10,407 bases of DNA from Sulfurovum sp. (GTDB taxonomy: Bacteria > Campylobacterota > Campylobacteria > Campylobacterales > Sulfurovaceae). The stretch lies in NCBI GenBank assembly GCA_022729615.1, contig DZAQ01000040.1, positions 1-10,407 on the forward strand, read 5' to 3'. Of the stretch, positions 1 to 6,628 are shown in pieces; within the stretch, counting starts at the first letter, position 1; every line of letters starts with the position of its first letter. The position numbers were made by a program, and so were the translations under genes. Under the pieces are notes generated by a model. The model was given only the letters and a program-made list of their open reading frames with translations. It was not told the DNA's origin and searched no databases.

Positions 1-1038
1 GATATTCTCCATCTCAACGACTGGCACACCGCGCTGAGTGCACTTTGGGCAAAAGAGTTGACTCCCGAGATCAAAACTGTTTTTACGATCCATAACCTTG
101 CTTTTCAGGGAATTTTCCCACACAAATACATGAAACAGCTTGGACTAAGTGATGAGCATTTCACCATGGAAAAGATCGAATTTTGGGGCGATATCAACCT
201 CCTCAAAGCGGCGATCGCCTATAGCGCTCGTATCACGACCGTCTCCCCAAAATATGCGGACGAGATACTCAAACCTCAATGCGGATGCGGTTTGGACGGA
301 TTTTTGCGGCTTCACAAAGGAAAACTGCAAGGCATTCTCAACGGAATTGACCATGAGCTCTTTGATCCAAAACATGACCCGGCACTCTTCGAAAATTATG
401 ACGCAGATTCATTTGATGACAAACAGAACAATAAAACTCATTTTTGTAAAAAGTATAATTTTTCTGAACCTAACCGCCCGCTCTTCGTCTTCATAAGCCG
501 CTTGACAGAGCAAAAAGGGACAGATATCCTGCTCGAGTCTCTCCCTCAGCTGCTCAAGATGAAGATCAATATCGCTATTTTGGGAGACGGTTCTTCAAAA
601 ATAGTCGAAAGACTTTTGGATGCCGACTCTCAATATGAGAATTTCTCATTTTATAACGGCTTTGACGAATCGCTCTCACACCAAATGTATGCCGCGGCTG
701 ATTTTTTACTGATGCCCTCTGCTTTCGAGCCTTGCGGTCTCAACCAAATGATTGCTTTGCGATATGGCGCCATACCTATCGTCAGTCCCGTCGGCGGACT
801 CTATGATACGATCAGGGATTATGAAGATCACGAGAGTGGCATTTGCGGTCAAGGGATCGTCGTCGAAGTTTGTGAGAGTGATAATATCCATCTGGCCATC
901 AAGCGAGCAGTAGCGCTTTTCCGTTCAAAAAAGAGATTTGGGAGTATCGCACAGGCAAATATGAGGTGCGATCACTCATTCAAGAAGAGCGCATTACGCT
1001 ATCTTGAACTCTATAACGAGATTTTGATGCTTTCTTAG
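1..1038 (+). CDS. glgA: Glycogen synthase (GT5 family), 3' part; first of two tandem copies
   Basis: This enzyme transfers glucose from ADP-glucose to the non-reducing end of an alpha-1,4-glucan in the cytoplasm. The reading frame is open from base 1, so the gene is cut by the left edge. About 345 residues are visible and roughly 130 N-terminal ones, including the K-T-G-G-L substrate loop, lie outside. Visible GT5 landmarks are DILHLNDWHTAL at the very start, TIHNLAFQG, the ILNGID segment that closes the first Rossmann half, SRLTEQKG (Arg 499-501 and Lys 514-516, nucleotide-sugar phosphate binding) and EPCGLNQ (Glu codon 727-729) followed by ALRYG. The usual TGGL after this is VGGL here. The C-terminus ends with the normal YLELYNEIL helix, so the gene is intact at its 3' end. 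The sequence differs strongly from the synthase downstream, so this is not a recent duplication. A starch-synthase-like role cannot be excluded. Confidence 0.93.
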   Translation, partial: DILHLNDWHTALSALWAKELTPEIKTVFTIHNLAFQGIFPHKYMKQLGLSDEHFTMEKIEFWGDINLLKAAIAYSARITTVSPKYADEILKPQCGCGLDGFLRLHKGKLQGILNGIDHELFDPKHDPALFENYDADSFDDKQNNKTHFCKKYNFSEPNRPLFVFISRLTEQKGTDILLESLPQLLKMKINIAILGDGSSKIVERLLDADSQYENFSFYNGFDESLSHQMYAAADFLLMPSAFEPCGLNQMIALRYGAIPIVSPVGGLYDTIRDYEDHESGICGQGIVVEVCESDNIHLAIKRAVALFRSKKRFGSIAQANMRCDHSFKKSALRYLELYNEILMLS

Positions 1039-1059
1039 AGAGGCTTTGAAGTGATAACT

Positions 1060-1068
1060 TGATATACT
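1060..1068 (+). promoter_or_regulatory. Candidate extended -10 promoter of the glgA-glgB-malQ operon
   Basis: TGATATACT fits the TGnTATAAT extended -10 pattern with one mismatch. No convincing -35 lies 16-18 bases upstream, which is common in Campylobacterota. Transcription would start near 1075, giving a leader of about 43 bases before the start codon at 1118. The 79-base gap containing it is the only sizeable one in the glycogen cluster, which supports a promoter here. The assignment is by pattern only. Confidence 0.42.
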
Positions 1069-1117
1069 TTAAGGGTAATATAAAAAAGTCTCTTCAACCT
1101 GTTCACATGGAGGAAAA

Positions 1118-2602
1118 ATGAAAAAATCACTGAATATCTTATTTGTCGCATCTGAAGCAGTACCGTTCGCCAAAACAGGGGGTCTTGCTGATGTCTCCGG
1201 TGTCTTGCCCAAGGCGCTCAGAGAGCTTGGTCATAATGTCATCGTTGTGATGCCCCGCTACTATAGTATCGACAAAGGCAAACTTGAGGCGGTACCCGAT
1301 GCGATGGGTGTGCCGATGGGACCGATGGGTGAACTCTGGGCTGCTGTCTATACGACTACACTGCCCGGATCGGATGTGCCTGTTTATTTCATCGACTATG
1401 AGGCATTTTTTGGCCGCAGCGGTTTGTATGCCAACGAGAATGGCTTCTCCTATGGTGACAACGAAAACCGTTTCGTTTTTCTCTCCAAGGCAGCCTTTCA
1501 ACTCGCCAAAAAACTTGACTTCAAGCCTGATATCATCCATGCCAATGACTGGCACACGGCATCTATCCCGCTGCTGAAGAAGACCCGCTTTGCTCATGAT
1601 GAACATTTTGCCGATAGCGCTACCGTGTTGACTATACACAATATGCAGCATCAGGGCTTCTCTTTCAAGGGGATTGTAGATGTGATGGAGGTAGATTGGC
1701 GCCACTTCAACCCCATGGAGCTAGAGAGTATGGATGGCGTCAATATGCTCAAGGGCGGCATCGCCCACGCAGATGCCGTCACTACCGTCAGCAAGAAATA
1801 TGCCAGGGAGATCCAGACGGCAGAGTTTGCTTTCGGACTCCAAGATCATATCTGGGCACATCGTGACAAACTCTTCGGTATCCTCAATGGAGTTGATTAT
1901 GAGGAGTGGAGTCCGGCAATTGATCCGTTGATACCGGCGAAGTTTGACAGCAACAAGATGGCAGGCAAGCAAAAATGCAAAAATGCCCTGCGCAAGCGTT
2001 TTGGACTACCGGAATGGGATGTTCCGCTGATCGGTTTTGTAGGTCGGTTTGCAGAGCAAAAAGGGATCGGGCTAATCGCTGCTGCGATGGAGGGCTTGCT
2101 GCACCTCGATGCGCAATTTGTCTTTTTGGGAGCCGGCGAGAAGTGGGCAGAAGGCTTTTTCAGCAGAGTGCGTGAACACTATCCTGACAAATTTGCCGTA
2201 TATGTCGGCTATGACAATGCACTGGCACATCAGATCGAAGCGGGAAGCGATCTCTTCTTGATGCCGTCACTCTTTGAACCCTGCGGTCTCAACCAGATCT
2301 ACAGCCTTCGCTACGGTACGCTTCCCATCGTCAGAGCGACAGGCGGTCTCGATGATACTATCGAAAATTACGATGCCGAGCATGGCACAGGCACAGGCTT
2401 TAAATTTGAATGGGCGACACGCGACGCCCTCTATCATACTGTTGCTTGGGCTGTCGATACATGGCATAACGACAAAGAGGGTTTTGCAGCAATGCAAAAA
2501 CAGGCAATGAGCGCCCGCTATAGCTGGGAAGAAGCAGCCAAAGGCTATGAGACGGTCTATTTCTGGATACTGGCCAACCGTCTCATCAAAAACTACCACT
2601 AA
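1118..2602 (+). CDS. glgA: Glycogen synthase (GT5 family), complete; second tandem copy
   Basis: An ADP-glucose-dependent alpha-1,4-glucan elongating enzyme of 494 residues, close to the usual bacterial GlgA length of about 480. The N-terminal GT5 domain starts at once with ILFVASEAVPFAKTGGL (Lys19 of the K-T-G-G-L loop), followed by a DIIHANDWHTA motif and TIHNMQHQG. The C-terminal Rossmann domain has GRFAEQKG (Arg310 and Lys315, expected to bind the ADP-glucose phosphates), then SLFEPCGLNQ (Glu387) and RATGGLDDTI. The start ATG at 1118 is preceded by TGGAGG (1108-1113), a strong though close ribosome site. glgB follows after 9 bases. The neighbouring upstream gene is a second, divergent synthase. 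The family call is secure; which of the two copies makes bulk glycogen cannot be read from sequence. Confidence 0.96.
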   Translation: MKKSLNILFVASEAVPFAKTGGLADVSGVLPKALRELGHNVIVVMPRYYSIDKGKLEAVPDAMGVPMGPMGELWAAVYTTTLPGSDVPVYFIDYEAFFGRSGLYANENGFSYGDNENRFVFLSKAAFQLAKKLDFKPDIIHANDWHTASIPLLKKTRFAHDEHFADSATVLTIHNMQHQGFSFKGIVDVMEVDWRHFNPMELESMDGVNMLKGGIAHADAVTTVSKKYAREIQTAEFAFGLQDHIWAHRDKLFGILNGVDYEEWSPAIDPLIPAKFDSNKMAGKQKCKNALRKRFGLPEWDVPLIGFVGRFAEQKGIGLIAAAMEGLLHLDAQFVFLGAGEKWAEGFFSRVREHYPDKFAVYVGYDNALAHQIEAGSDLFLMPSLFEPCGLNQIYSLRYGTLPIVRATGGLDDTIENYDAEHGTGTGFKFEWATRDALYHTVAWAVDTWHNDKEGFAAMQKQAMSARYSWEEAAKGYETVYFWILANRLIKNYH

Positions 2603-2611
2603 GGAGAAATA

Positions 2612-4525
2612 ATGTCACATTCAATATACTATGATCTTACCCGCTTTGGAGAAACTGATATCTATCTCTTCAAAGAGGGAACGCACTCAAAACTCTACAA
2701 CCATTTCGGAGCGCACCCTATGCAGCGCAAAGGTGTTGAAGGGTATTACTTTGCCGTTTGGGCGCCAAATGCTGCGTATGTCAGCGTACGAGGCGATTTC
2801 AACAATTACGACAGAGAGTCCCATCCGCTGCACATTCGACTCGATGGTTCAGGCATCTGGGAAGGGTTCATCGAAAATGTCTCAAAAGGCGATACCTATA
2901 AATTCCATATTCACTCTCACAATCACGGCATAGTCCAAGACAAATCAGACCCCTTCGCTTTCTATACAGAGAGGGCGCCCAACTCTGCTTCAAAAGTTTG
3001 GAGTCTTGATGGTTATGCGTGGCAAGACAAAGAGTGGATGAGTGATCGCCATCTGCGCAACACGCACCAGTCTCCTATCTGCGCATATGAGCTTCATTTG
3101 GGCTCATGGCGCCGTAAAGGAATGTTTGGAGAAGGGTATTTGTCCTACAAAGAGGCAGCCGAAGCGTTGGCAGTTTATTTGAGCGAGATGAACTATACCC
3201 ATGTTGAGCTTATGCCTATTACGGAATTTCCGTTCAAGGGCTCTTGGGGATATCAGGTGACGGGATACTTCGCACCTACTTCCCGTTTCGGCACACCTCA
3301 AGAATTTATGGAACTCGTGGATACACTGCATAGGTATAATATCGGTGTTATTTTGGACTGGGTACCGTCGCATTTTGTCACAGATGGTCATGGACTCATG
3401 AATTTTGACGGTACCTGCCTCTATGAACATGAGGACCCCAGACAAGGATACCATCCAGAATGGGGCAGCGCTATCTTCAACTATGAACGCAATGAGGTGC
3501 GGGCATTTTTGATCAGCTCGGCGATGTATTGGTATGAGCAGTATCATATCGACGGTATCCGCGTTGACGCTGTTGCTTCGATGCTCTATCTCAATTATGC
3601 TCGTGAAGAGGGTGAGTGGATCCCCAACAAAGATGGCGGCAACCACAATCTCGGCGCTATCGCTTTTTTGAAGCAGCTCAACACAACACTCTATAGTGAA
3701 TTTCCGGATACCATGACGATAGCTGAAGAGTCCACTGCCTATCCGATGGTCAGCCGACCTGTCAGTGACGGAGGTTTGGGGTTTGGCTTCAAGTGGAACA
3801 TGGGATGGATGCACGATACGCTCAAGTATTTCAAGAAAGACCCCATCCACCGCCAGCATCACCACCACTCACTCACCTTCAGCTTCATCTATATGAACAA
3901 TGAAAATTATATGCTCCCATTGAGCCATGACGAAGTGGTCCATATGAAAGGTTCGCTGATCAACAAGATGCCCGGAGACGAAAATCAAAAGTTTGCTCAG
4001 TTACGGGCACTCTATGCCTATATGACCGCGCATCCGGGCAAAAAGCTTCTCTTTATGGGCGGAGAATTTGCTCAGTATGCCGAGTGGAACTTCGATCAAA
4101 GTCTTGATTGGCATCTGCTTGAATATCCCAACCATCGAGGGATACAAAGTGAAGTTGCCGAACTCAATAGACTCTATATTCAAGAGAAGGCGCTCCATTT
4201 CTATGACTGTGAGCCGATGGGTTTTGAGTGGATCGACGAGACCGATTATCAGAACAATACGATCGCTTTTATACGCAAGAGCAACAGCGATTCAGTCATA
4301 GTTCTCTGCCATTTTGCCGATCAAGTACGAGAGAAGTACCGCATGGGTGTCCCCAATGCAGGAAAATACAGAGTCATTTTTGACTCCCAATCACCTGAGT
4401 TTGAAGGGTGGACAGGCGCGGTCGGTACGATCTTGCAAAGCGAAGCGGTGGAGTGCCACGGCAGAGAGCACTCCATCTGCTTTGATGTGCAGCCTATCAG
4501 CGTGCTTTTCCTCAAAGAGGTATGA
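2612..4525 (+). CDS. glgB: 1,4-alpha-glucan (glycogen) branching enzyme, GH13
   Basis: GlgB cuts alpha-1,4 chains and reattaches the fragment through an alpha-1,6 bond, creating branches in glycogen. The 637 residues hold an N-terminal CBM48 domain (about 26-115, with FAVWAPNA and GDFNNYD), the (beta/alpha)8 catalytic barrel, and a C-terminal beta domain. Catalytic residues are Asp319 in IRVDAVASMLY (nucleophile), Glu372 in AEEST (acid/base) and Asp440 in LPLSHDEVVH. Their spacing of 53 and 68 residues equals that of the E. coli enzyme (D405, E458, D526). The protein lacks the extra N-terminal N1 domain of E. coli GlgB (728 residues). A ribosome site AAGGAGA (2601-2607) overlaps the glgA stop codon. 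Three places depart from the usual GlgB consensus: DWVPSHF for DWVPGHF, GNHNLGA for GRENLEA, and a run of four histidines (416-419) for YHHD. The gene ends inside the start of malQ. Confidence 0.97.
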   Translation: MSHSIYYDLTRFGETDIYLFKEGTHSKLYNHFGAHPMQRKGVEGYYFAVWAPNAAYVSVRGDFNNYDRESHPLHIRLDGSGIWEGFIENVSKGDTYKFHIHSHNHGIVQDKSDPFAFYTERAPNSASKVWSLDGYAWQDKEWMSDRHLRNTHQSPICAYELHLGSWRRKGMFGEGYLSYKEAAEALAVYLSEMNYTHVELMPITEFPFKGSWGYQVTGYFAPTSRFGTPQEFMELVDTLHRYNIGVILDWVPSHFVTDGHGLMNFDGTCLYEHEDPRQGYHPEWGSAIFNYERNEVRAFLISSAMYWYEQYHIDGIRVDAVASMLYLNYAREEGEWIPNKDGGNHNLGAIAFLKQLNTTLYSEFPDTMTIAEESTAYPMVSRPVSDGGLGFGFKWNMGWMHDTLKYFKKDPIHRQHHHHSLTFSFIYMNNENYMLPLSHDEVVHMKGSLINKMPGDENQKFAQLRALYAYMTAHPGKKLLFMGGEFAQYAEWNFDQSLDWHLLEYPNHRGIQSEVAELNRLYIQEKALHFYDCEPMGFEWIDETDYQNNTIAFIRKSNSDSVIVLCHFADQVREKYRMGVPNAGKYRVIFDSQSPEFEGWTGAVGTILQSEAVECHGREHSICFDVQPISVLFLKEV

Positions 4526-6039
4526 TGAAGAGAGCTCGGAAAAGCGGTATCCTGCTCCACCCTACTTCGCTGCCAAGCCCATTTGGAGTCGGAGATTTTG
4601 GTCCTAGCGCCTACTGGTTTATCGATTTTCTCAAACGCTCAGGGCAAAAAATGTGGCAGATGCTGCCTCTAGGTCCGACTGGCTTTGGCGACTCTCCCTA
4701 TCAATCACTCTCTGCTTTCGGCGGCAATCCGGCGCTTATCAGTCCACAACTGCTCATCGAGGCAGGTTTGCTTGAGCCCAAAGAGGCAAGAATGCACAGC
4801 TATGATGCTGTACGAGTGGAATATGATCGCGTGATTCCCCACAAGCTCCATCTTCTCAAGCGGGCATACATCAATTACAAATTGCATCCAAAGCACAATC
4901 TTGAAAAAAAGTTCAAAGATTTTTGTCGGCAAGAGGCTTGGTGGCTCGAGGATTTTGTGCTTTTCTTTGCGCTCAAAGAGCTCCATGAGGGTTGTCCTTG
5001 GACAGAGTGGCCCCACGAATTGAGGGATCGGGTTCCCGAAGCGCTCAATACACATAGACAAAAACTCAGCGGAGAGCTTGAGTCGCATCGTTTTGAGCAG
5101 TTTCTCTTTTTTTATCAATATGAAAAGCTCCACACCTATGCCAAAAGCAAAGGGATCGAATTGATCGGAGATATTCCCATCTTTGTAGCGCATGACAGCA
5201 GCGATGTCTGGAGTCATCCGGAGTGGTTTTTGCTCGATAGCGAGGGTGAGCCGACCGTTGTTGCGGGTGTTCCGCCCGATTATTTCAGCGCTACCGGGCA
5301 ACGGTGGGGCAATCCGCTGTATGATTGGGCGAAGCTCAAAAAGGAGAATTACTCCTTTTGGGTCGATCGCTTTAGACACACTGCCAAGATGTTTGATTTG
5401 ATTCGTATCGATCATTTCCGCGGTTTTGTTGATTATTGGGAGATTCCCGCTGAAGAGATCACCGCTGTCAATGGCGAATGGAAAGAGGGTCCGGGCAGTG
5501 ATCTCTTTGACGCCCTCAAAAAGGCATTGGGTTCTGATCTCCCTGTGATCGCCGAAGATTTGGGCATCATTACCCAAGGTGTCAGAGATTTGATAGAGAA
5601 GCTCGGTTTTCCCAATATGGCAGTTTTGCAATTTGGATTTGGCTCCATGCAAAGCGGAGACCCTACAGCCTTTTTGCCGCACAATCTCAAAAGAAATCAA
5701 GTCGTTTACACCGGCACGCATGACAATGCCACCACTCTAGGATGGTGGAGAGAGCAGAGCGCGCAAGTTCAAGAGTTTGCGCACTTCTACCTCAACACCG
5801 ACGGCAATCTCATCTATCGAGATATGGTGCGTGCCGCGCTTGGCTCAGTCTGCAATTTGGCGATTTTCCCGATGCAGGATATCTTGGGTCTCGGGAGTGA
5901 AGCCAACATGAATCGTCCCGGCACCACCGAAGGCAATTGGCAGTGGAGGATGAGGGAAGATGCGCTCAGTGAAGCGCTTGCAAAAGATCTCTACATGATC
6001 ACCTCTTTGTATGGACGAGCGCCGCAAAAAGAGGTATAA
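4525..6039 (+). CDS. malQ: 4-alpha-glucanotransferase (amylomaltase), GH77
   Basis: MalQ transfers maltooligosaccharide segments between alpha-1,4-glucans (disproportionation). It converts short chains left by glycogen breakdown into longer ones and glucose. At 504 residues it is the short, Thermus-like form, not the ~690-residue E. coli form. The N-terminus SGILLHPTSLPSPFGVGDFG and the DSPYQSLSAFGGNP segment are GH77 signatures. The catalytic triad is Asp296 in IRIDHFRGF, Glu344 in AEDLG and Asp400 in THDNATT. Two in-frame ATGs stand side by side. I chose the second (4525) because AAGAGG at 4515-4520 is then 4 bases away instead of 1. It forms a TGATG junction with the glgB stop, so translation is probably coupled. 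Starting at 4522 would add one Met and shift residue numbers by one. Confidence 0.96.
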   Translation: MKRARKSGILLHPTSLPSPFGVGDFGPSAYWFIDFLKRSGQKMWQMLPLGPTGFGDSPYQSLSAFGGNPALISPQLLIEAGLLEPKEARMHSYDAVRVEYDRVIPHKLHLLKRAYINYKLHPKHNLEKKFKDFCRQEAWWLEDFVLFFALKELHEGCPWTEWPHELRDRVPEALNTHRQKLSGELESHRFEQFLFFYQYEKLHTYAKSKGIELIGDIPIFVAHDSSDVWSHPEWFLLDSEGEPTVVAGVPPDYFSATGQRWGNPLYDWAKLKKENYSFWVDRFRHTAKMFDLIRIDHFRGFVDYWEIPAEEITAVNGEWKEGPGSDLFDALKKALGSDLPVIAEDLGIITQGVRDLIEKLGFPNMAVLQFGFGSMQSGDPTAFLPHNLKRNQVVYTGTHDNATTLGWWREQSAQVQEFAHFYLNTDGNLIYRDMVRAALGSVCNLAIFPMQDILGLGSEANMNRPGTTEGNWQWRMREDALSEALAKDLYMITSLYGRAPQKEV

Positions 6040-6040
6040 T
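6035..6040 (+). promoter_or_regulatory. Possible internal -10 element ahead of lemA
   Basis: A perfect TATAAT covers the last codons of malQ, with transcription expected near 6047 and the lemA start at 6065. There is no TGn extension and no -35 at proper spacing (TTGTAT at 6007-6012 is 22 bases away). It may be chance, since TATAAT arises here from a Val codon followed by the stop codon. If real, it would let the lemA pair be expressed apart from the glycogen genes. Confidence 0.25.
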
Positions 6041-6064
6041 CATACAAACCAAAAAGGAGAAAAA

Positions 6065-6628
6065 ATGGGTTCAGGAACTATTTTACTGATTATAATCATC
6101 GGCGTTATCGGGTATCTAGTCGTCATTTACAATAAATTTGTCTCTTTGCGTGCAGGTATCGATTCGTCATGGTCAGATATCGATGTGCAGCTCAAGCGCC
6201 GCTATGACTTGATCCCTGCGCTTGTCGATACCGTCAAGGGGTACAAAGAGTATGAGGGCTCAACTCTCGAAAATGTCATCAAGGCAAGGCAGCAGGGGAT
6301 GGGTGCAGCAACTATAGATGATAAGTCCGCCGCCCAGGGGGCGCTCACAAGCGCTCTAGGCAAGCTCTTTGCACTTGCGGAGGCATATCCTGACCTAAAA
6401 GCCAATACAACATTTTTGAAACTTCAAGACGAGCTCAGCGCTATTGAAGATACTATTCAAAACGCACGGCGCTACTACAACGCGATCGTCAGAGATTATA
6501 ATGCCAAAGTGGAATCTTTCCCCGATCTCCTCGTAGCACAGAAATTCAATTTCACGCAGCGCTCCTACTTCGAACTCGATGAGAGCGAAGCAGATGCCGC
6601 CAAGAAGATGCCCAAAATCGACCTATGA
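6065..6628 (+). CDS. lemA: LemA family protein
   Basis: A 187-residue LemA-family (PF04011) membrane-anchored protein. It has a short N-terminus, one transmembrane helix (about residues 5-22, ILLIIIIGVIGYLVVIYN), and a long helical domain outside the membrane core. Family hallmarks visible are YNKFV, the SSWSDIDVQLKRRYDLIP stretch, TVKGYKEYE, AYPDLKAN and ARRYYNAIVRDYN. The biochemical role of LemA proteins is not established. The start at 6065 is chosen because AAGGAGA (6054-6060) sits 4 bases before it and the hydrophobic helix then begins near residue 5. An in-frame ATG at 6011 lies inside malQ without such a site. The gene lies 25 bases after malQ and overlaps the next gene by 4 bases (ATGA), so LemA and the DUF2207 protein are probably made together and may form a membrane complex. 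Confidence 0.95.
   Translation: MGSGTILLIIIIGVIGYLVVIYNKFVSLRAGIDSSWSDIDVQLKRRYDLIPALVDTVKGYKEYEGSTLENVIKARQQGMGAATIDDKSAAQGALTSALGKLFALAEAYPDLKANTTFLKLQDELSAIEDTIQNARRYYNAIVRDYNAKVESFPDLLVAQKFNFTQRSYFELDESEADAAKKMPKIDL

Noticed and set aside
58..60. TTG at 58 as the start of the first synthase
   Set aside because: The frame is open from base 1 and encodes the conserved DILHLNDWHTAL motif upstream of this codon, so the gene simply begins before the window.
3848..3865. Four consecutive histidine codons in glgB as a metal site or tag
   Set aside because: They sit where other branching enzymes already have a Tyr/Arg-rich HH motif before the LTF strand, so this looks like local drift and not a separate element.
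4705..5721. Long minus-strand open frame (338 codons) opposite malQ
   Set aside because: It mirrors the codon pattern of malQ, whose frame has full-length GH77 motifs and catalytic residues. The antisense product shows no recognisable motif. The same applies to the antisense frames at 1139-1705 and 3104-3868.
6011..6064. Upstream ATG at 6011 as the lemA start
   Set aside because: It would overlap malQ by 29 bases and add 18 charged residues before the LemA helix. The clear AAGGAGA site points to 6065.
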